A program made the position numbers and the translations under genes. From NCBI GenBank assembly GCA_965228065.1, contig OZ245788.1, positions 682,001-746,000 of the forward strand: 64,000 nucleotides of DNA. Reading direction: 5' to 3'. Under the pieces are notes generated by a model. That model was not told the origin of the DNA. It saw nothing but the letters and a program-made list of their open reading frames with translations, and did not search any database. Numbering within the stretch: position 1 is the first letter of the stretch; every line of letters begins with the position of its first letter. The DNA is from Sphingobium_A sp965228065. Its GTDB lineage: Bacteria > Pseudomonadota > Alphaproteobacteria > Sphingomonadales > Sphingomonadaceae. This document shows positions 59,766 through 64,000 of this stretch, in pieces.

Positions 59766-60548
59766 TCAGCGCCCCTGGAAAACAGGACGGCGCCTGTCGA
59801 GAAAGGCGTCCACGCCTTCGCGATGGTCTTGGGTTCCGAACGCCGTCGCCTGCGCAAAGCCTTCGTTCTGGAGATAGGCGGATGCCGACCCCTCATATCC
59901 GGCGGCTACGAGTTTCTTGGTCAGTCCGAGCGCGACCGTCGGCCCCGCGGCGAGAACATGCGCGAGTGCGAGCGCTTCGGCGCGGAGATCGGTGGCGCGC
60001 AGCACGCGGCTGACCATGCCGATTCGCCCCGCCTCCTCTGCATCGACCCTGCGCCCGGTCATCAATATGTCCTTCGCGCGCACCGCACCCACCGCACGGG
60101 GCAGCGTCCGTCCCAGCGCATAGTCGGCCGTGACACCTATCATGCCGAAGCCGCCCATGAACCAGGCATCGTCCGCCGCCAATATGACGTCGCCGAGCAT
60201 TGCGAGACCGAAGCCCGCGCCGACCGCCGCGCCATTGACCGCGGTCACGACCGGCGTTTCGCCATCGAGCAGCATCTCGATCCAGCGATAGCTGCGCGCG
60301 AGCCGCGTGCGGACCGCAGCGGGCGTCTGCGCTTCCGCAAGCGAACGCACGTCACCGCCCGCGCAAAACGCGCCGCCGGTTCCGGTGATCAGGATGCAGC
60401 GCACGGCCGCGTCGTTCACCAGCCCGGGCACGATCGCTTCGAACCGCGCCTTGATGGCGGGGCTCAGCGCGTTGCGCGTCTCCGGCTCGGCAAGCCGCAG
60501 GATCGCGACCGCGCCGTCTCGTTCGAGGATCACCGCATCGTCCGCCAT
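59766..60548 (-). CDS. Crotonase-fold protein lacking both hydratase glutamates
   Basis: The 260-aa protein has the enoyl-CoA hydratase/isomerase fold: AFCAGGDVRSL (oxyanion and CoA binding), VNGAAVGAGFGLAMLGDVILA, and VTADYALGRTLPRAVG. In the rat enzyme the catalytic glutamates are in GGGCE and QPE; here these read GAGFG and GGF, so both are replaced (Gly and Phe). An Asp is kept in TADYALG, the place used by some isomerases. It is therefore more likely an isomerase or hydrolase-type crotonase than a standard hydratase. It is 1 bp after the preceding acyl-CoA dehydrogenase gene in the operon. Confidence 0.85.
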   Translation of the reverse strand: MADDAVILERDGAVAILRLAEPETRNALSPAIKARFEAIVPGLVNDAAVRCILITGTGGAFCAGGDVRSLAEAQTPAAVRTRLARSYRWIEMLLDGETPVVTAVNGAAVGAGFGLAMLGDVILAADDAWFMGGFGMIGVTADYALGRTLPRAVGAVRAKDILMTGRRVDAEEAGRIGMVSRVLRATDLRAEALALAHVLAAGPTVALGLTKKLVAAGYEGSASAYLQNEGFAQATAFGTQDHREGVDAFLDRRRPVFQGR

Positions 60549-60549
60549 G

Positions 60550-61788
60550 TCAGAGCGCCATGTCGCCTTCCAGCATCCGTTTCGCGATCTGCCGGCGCAT
60601 GATCTCGGAACTGCCGTCCGCGACCGTGATCTTGCGCATCGCGATATAGGCGTCGGTCAGGAACATCTCGTTGGTGAAGCCCATCGCGCCGAACACCTGC
60701 ATCACCCGATCGAGCGTCATCTTGCCGGTCTCGGCCGCAAAGCATTTGGTCAATGCCAGCTCCTTGCCCGCTGGACGGCCGCAATCGAGCAATTGGGCGA
60801 CGTTGATCGACATGAGGTGCGAAGCATGCACCTGCATCGCGCACTCCGCCAACGGAAAGGTAACCCCCTGATAGGCGGACAGCTTTTTCCCGAACGTCTC
60901 GCGCACCTTGATATATTCGAAGGCCTCGCTCAGCGCCCACCGCGAATAGCCCACCGCGCGCGCCGAATTGTACATCCGCCCGAGCCCCACGCCGAGCATG
61001 GCGAGCGCGAAGCCGTTGTGCAGATCGCCGAGCAACTGATGCGGCTCGATCCGCACCTCGTCGAACACCAGCAGGCCTTCGACCGTGCCGGACTGACCCC
61101 ACATCTTGATCGTGCTTTCCAGCCGGAAGCCCGGCGAGTTCGTCGGCACCAGGAAGGCGCTGATCCCGCCCTTGCGTGCCGTGGCCAGCGCCGGATCGGT
61201 CACGGCGAACACCACGGCGTGATCGGCGTGAACGCTGTTCGAAATCCAGATCTTGCTGCCGCTCAAACGCCAGCCTTCCCCGTCCGGTACCGCGCGGGTG
61301 CGGATCATCGCGGCGTCGGAACCGGCCTCCGGCTCGGACAGGGCGAAGCACATCGTCGTGTCGCCGGCCATGATGCCCGGCAGGATCTCTGCCTTGGCCT
61401 TCCCGGTCGCGCGCGAAAGGACCGGGCTGGGCCCTTTCGCCCAGTGGCTGATGATATAATAGGAAAGCCAATCGCGCGGGCCGCAGGTGCGCGAGATATA
61501 TTCCCATGCGGCGAAATAGGCGAGCAGGCCCATCCCGCCGCCGCCGATGTCCTCGGGCACGCTCATCGAATAGAAGCCGGCGGCGACCGACGCCTTGCGC
61601 ACCTCGCCGATGATATCCCACATTTCCGGGCTGAAACGCCCATCCGGCAGATATTTCCGTCGTGAATCAGCCAGCAGATCCGCATGTTTCTTATGCCGCG
61701 GCAGGATCTCGGCGCGGATGAACCCGCCCAGCGCGTCGAGCAAGGCCTCGATCTCGTCGGGATATTCGAACGCGTGCGCACTATTCAT
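60550..61788 (-). CDS. Acyl-CoA dehydrogenase, first gene of the operon
   Basis: From the ATG at 61788 the product is 412 aa. It has FALSEPEAGSDAAMIRTRAV, WRLSGSKIWISNSVHADHAVVFAV, EGLLVFDEVRIEPHQLLGD, YIKVRETFGKKLSAYQGV and QVFGAMGFTNEMFLTDAYIAMRKITVADGSSEIMRRQIAKR. It belongs to the isovaleryl-CoA-type/FadE group. It heads the long leftward operon and is divergent from the CoA-transferase gene across 291 bp that must hold both promoters. The frame extends to 61890 but without a better start. Confidence 0.9.
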   Translation of the reverse strand: MNSAHAFEYPDEIEALLDALGGFIRAEILPRHKKHADLLADSRRKYLPDGRFSPEMWDIIGEVRKASVAAGFYSMSVPEDIGGGGMGLLAYFAAWEYISRTCGPRDWLSYYIISHWAKGPSPVLSRATGKAKAEILPGIMAGDTTMCFALSEPEAGSDAAMIRTRAVPDGEGWRLSGSKIWISNSVHADHAVVFAVTDPALATARKGGISAFLVPTNSPGFRLESTIKMWGQSGTVEGLLVFDEVRIEPHQLLGDLHNGFALAMLGVGLGRMYNSARAVGYSRWALSEAFEYIKVRETFGKKLSAYQGVTFPLAECAMQVHASHLMSINVAQLLDCGRPAGKELALTKCFAAETGKMTLDRVMQVFGAMGFTNEMFLTDAYIAMRKITVADGSSEIMRRQIAKRMLEGDMAL

Positions 61789-62079
61789 GAAAGATCGGCC
61801 CCTCCGCAGCGTCATGCGTCCCGCCGGCAACCGCCATCGGGTGCATGCGACTCCGCATGTTTCTTCTTCCTGTTTTCGGTCTGATCGCACCGCGCGCCAG
61901 TATCAATCCTTCGGGTACGGCCCGAGAATTATGCAGAGACATTCGCCACGCTGCATGGGCGCTGACATTTTCTCGGCGGACACCCGAATTATGAATAGTG
62001 GCCGGCCGGCGGCCGCTTGGGCTCTTTATCCAGCATGGGGGCGGCGCGACCGTTCCCGCGTATATCGGAGAGCAGTGGG

Positions 62080-63285
62080 TTGAGCGACATTCTGTCTGGT
62101 GTGAAGGTGCTCGATCTCACGCGCGTCGCGGCGGGCCCATGGTGTACCCAGCTGCTCGCGGACATGGGCGCCACCGTCTACAAGATCGAACGCCCGGAAA
62201 CGGGCGACGATTCCCGCTCCTTCAGGCCGTTCACATCGACGCACGCGGGTCAGGATCGAGCCGATTCCGCGTTCTTCCTTGCGCTCAATCGCGGCAAACA
62301 GTCGATCACGATCGATATCGCCGATCCGGAAGGCGCGGAAATCGTGCGGGATCTGGCGGCGCACTGCGATATCCTGGTGGAGAATTACAAGGCCGGCAGC
62401 CTGTCCAGATACGGCCTCGATTACGACGCGATCCGGGCAGTCCAACCTGAGATCGTCTATTGCTCGGTCACCGGCTTCGGCCAGACCGGGCCGCACGCCC
62501 CGCGCCCCGCTTATGATTCGATCATGCAGGCAACGGCCGGTCTTATGAGCTTGTGCGGCGATCCCGACGGCGATCCGCAGCGTACCGCGATCGCCATCGC
62601 GGACCTGACGACCGGTTATTGCGCGGCGGTATCGGTGCTCGGAGCCTATATCCACCGGATGCGGACGGGCGCCGGGCAGCATATCGACACTGCGATGCTC
62701 GACACCAGCGTCGCGCTGACCGCCCAATATGCGAGCGCTTTTCTGCTGACCGGTGAGGTGCCGATCCGCGCCGGCAACCGCGCGCCGAACACTTACCCTT
62801 CCGGCGTGTTCGGTGCCGCGGATCGGCAGATGGTGATCGTGTGCGGTAATGATCGCCAGTTCGCCAGCCTGTGCAAGCTGCTCAAGCTGGAACCTCTGGT
62901 CGATGATCCCCGTTTTTCGAGCAATGTCGTGCGGCGCGAAAATCACGCCGCTCTCGGCGTCATGCTCAACGCTGAGCTCGCCAAGCACCCCGCGCACGAA
63001 TGGGCCGATCTGCTTGAGAAAGCCGGCGTCCCGTCCGCCCCGATCAACCGCGTAAACGAAGTGTTCGAGGATCCGCAGGTGATCCATCGCCGGTTGCGTA
63101 TCGATGTCGAGCAATTGATCGGCGATCCCTTGCCGATGGTGCGCAGTCCGCTCAACTTCTCGCTGACGCCGGTCCAGCACCGCGCCGCGCCGGCGCTTGG
63201 ACAAGATACTGAGCGACTGCTCTACGACGTCCTTGGAAAATCCTGTGAAGAGATCTCGCGGTTGCGCGATGCCGGTACGATTTGA
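62080..63285 (+). CDS. CaiB/BaiF family CoA-transferase (class III)
   Basis: The 401-aa protein starts most plausibly at a TTG (62080) preceded by CGGAGAG; it begins LSDILSGVKVLDLTRVAAGPWCTQLLADMGATVYKIERP, the conserved class III N-terminus. The catalytic aspartate is D146 in PRPAYDSIMQATAGLMS, and GPHAP and YPSGVFGA are further family landmarks. It would move CoA between carboxylic acids without ATP, for instance to reuse CoA when activating the substrate. It is divergent from the acyl-CoA dehydrogenase operon and is followed by a cupin gene. Confidence 0.92.
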   Translation: MSDILSGVKVLDLTRVAAGPWCTQLLADMGATVYKIERPETGDDSRSFRPFTSTHAGQDRADSAFFLALNRGKQSITIDIADPEGAEIVRDLAAHCDILVENYKAGSLSRYGLDYDAIRAVQPEIVYCSVTGFGQTGPHAPRPAYDSIMQATAGLMSLCGDPDGDPQRTAIAIADLTTGYCAAVSVLGAYIHRMRTGAGQHIDTAMLDTSVALTAQYASAFLLTGEVPIRAGNRAPNTYPSGVFGAADRQMVIVCGNDRQFASLCKLLKLEPLVDDPRFSSNVVRRENHAALGVMLNAELAKHPAHEWADLLEKAGVPSAPINRVNEVFEDPQVIHRRLRIDVEQLIGDPLPMVRSPLNFSLTPVQHRAAPALGQDTERLLYDVLGKSCEEISRLRDAGTI

Positions 63286-63350
63286 GATGTGAGACGATTC
63301 ATGCTCTGATTTCCCAAAGGGATCAAAGCGATAACAGGAAGGTTCGATCC

Positions 63351-64000
63351 ATGGCCACTTTGCAGGAACCCGCGCAACGCGGCGCGTTGCCGCTCAGCTT
63401 CGGCTACGCGCCAATGTCCGAGGCCGTTTGGCGCCAGAGCGCACGGTCCGCCCTGAAATTTCGGGATCTCAAGCTTCATGCCGGGTCGCATGGGCTGCTC
63501 AATGCACAGCATATCCGCGCCACTGCGGGGGGCAATCGCGCGGGCTGGTTCTCGGACGCCGTCGAACTCGTTTACGTGCACGTCATGGCAGGTACGCTGA
63601 CGGTCGCGTCGAAACACGGCGAACGGTTCACGCTGAATACCGGCGACACGCTTGTGCTGCCCCCCTTTGATTTCGATCCGGACGTGTTCGAGTTCGATGC
63701 AGATTTCGAAGGACTTGAGTTCACCAGCGAGGGAAGCTTCGCCCATATCGACGAATATATGGCGCGGACCGGCGTACAGGCGAGCGAGCCGGAAACCGGC
63801 AGGCTGTTCATCGACCGCGAAAATCCGGCCTCCTACATCACGGGGGACGGCCCCCGGTCCTTTTTCACCTATCGCGATATTGGCGGGACCGCCGCGACGG
63901 GGCGGCGAATGCACATCCATATCGTCGGCATCGCAGCGCAGCCCCCAGGCGGCACCGGCTGGCACAATCACAGTATGGATCAGTTCTTCATGCCGTTCAC
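63351..64000 (+). CDS. Partial cupin-domain protein
   Basis: The ATG at 63351 follows ACAGGAAGG; the frame stays open to the right edge, giving 216 residues. A first cupin-like barrel spans about residues 60-125 (VYVHVMAGTLTVASKHGERFTLNTGDTLVLPP) and a second begins near 180 (RMHIHIVGIA, then WHNHSMDQFFMPF, whose two histidines look like metal ligands). Two-barrel cupins include dioxygenases and isomerases. It may share a transcript with the CoA-transferase gene 65 bp upstream. The C-terminus lies beyond the window. Confidence 0.75.
   Translation, partial: MATLQEPAQRGALPLSFGYAPMSEAVWRQSARSALKFRDLKLHAGSHGLLNAQHIRATAGGNRAGWFSDAVELVYVHVMAGTLTVASKHGERFTLNTGDTLVLPPFDFDPDVFEFDADFEGLEFTSEGSFAHIDEYMARTGVQASEPETGRLFIDRENPASYITGDGPRSFFTYRDIGGTAATGRRMHIHIVGIAAQPPGGTGWHNHSMDQFFMPF

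Noticed and set aside
1..64000. CRISPR arrays, rRNA genes, riboswitches
   Set aside because: No regularly spaced repeats, rRNA sequences or recognisable riboswitch cores were seen on reading either strand.

Overview
The window looks like sphingomonad (Sphingomonadaceae, Alphaproteobacteria) DNA. It is GC-rich. Its first 5 kb carry a housekeeping order seen in that group (branched-chain aminotransferase, MarR regulator, DUF815 ATPase, infA, maf, short RNase E/G, yacG, tRNA-Phe). It is rich in TonB-dependent receptors, and its mobile-DNA genes (DUF736, ArdC, DUF3363-type relaxase, large ParB) are common on sphingomonad plasmids and integrative elements. The assignment rests on protein resemblance only.

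Layout. (1) 1-5358 is core chromosome. It runs leftwards from a MarR regulator to a partial secreted protein; ilvE runs rightwards and is followed by a strong terminator and tRNA-Gln(TTG). (2) About 5359-22650 is a composite genomic island starting at the 3' end of tRNA-Gln. It holds a tyrosine integrase; a Fic protein whose promoter and start codon lie in striking palindromes; the decayed tail of a second related integrase; a mobilisation operon (relaxase, ribbon-helix-helix protein, AlpA-like HTH protein); plasmid-type small genes; and a ParB gene cut by a truncated IS91-family transposase. The cargo includes a probable defence pair (a 1086-aa nuclease-like/helical protein and a protein with an RN-x3-H HEPN-like motif), a fused nucleotidyltransferase-HEPN protein, a sigma-like HTH protein and an ArdC antirestriction protein. 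The right boundary is uncertain; a tRNA-3'-end-like sequence at 22631-22654 is a candidate. (3) 22902-64000 is a dense catabolic region with no recognisable transcription regulator.

The catabolic region is built from modules. There are three uptake modules in which a TonB receptor is followed by enzymes, with MFS transporters in or near each set: receptor-SDR-acyl-CoA dehydrogenase; receptor-PQQ alcohol dehydrogenase-MFS; receptor-esterase-MFS. A fourth leftward operon holds two amidohydrolases, a double acyl-CoA dehydrogenase, a DUF2889 protein, an acyl-CoA synthetase and an MFS protein. A rightward operon encodes a phosphotriesterase-family hydrolase, an LLM flavin monooxygenase and a beta-lactamase-fold hydrolase. 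An SMP-30 lactonase and an SDR follow. A long leftward operon then encodes acyl-CoA dehydrogenases, a crotonase lacking both canonical glutamates, acyl-CoA ligases, a DUF35 protein and a thiolase-like protein lacking catalytic cysteines. A CaiB-type CoA-transferase and a partial cupin gene end the window.

Together these genes suggest uptake of a hydrophobic, possibly esterified or lactone-containing compound, its hydrolysis and oxidation, CoA activation, and beta-oxidation-like shortening ending in thiolytic or retro-aldol cleavage. The substrate cannot be read from the sequence. The strongest candidates for new biology are the nuclease/HEPN-like pair in the island, the palindrome-controlled Fic gene, and the catabolic enzymes that have lost the standard catalytic residues of their families.
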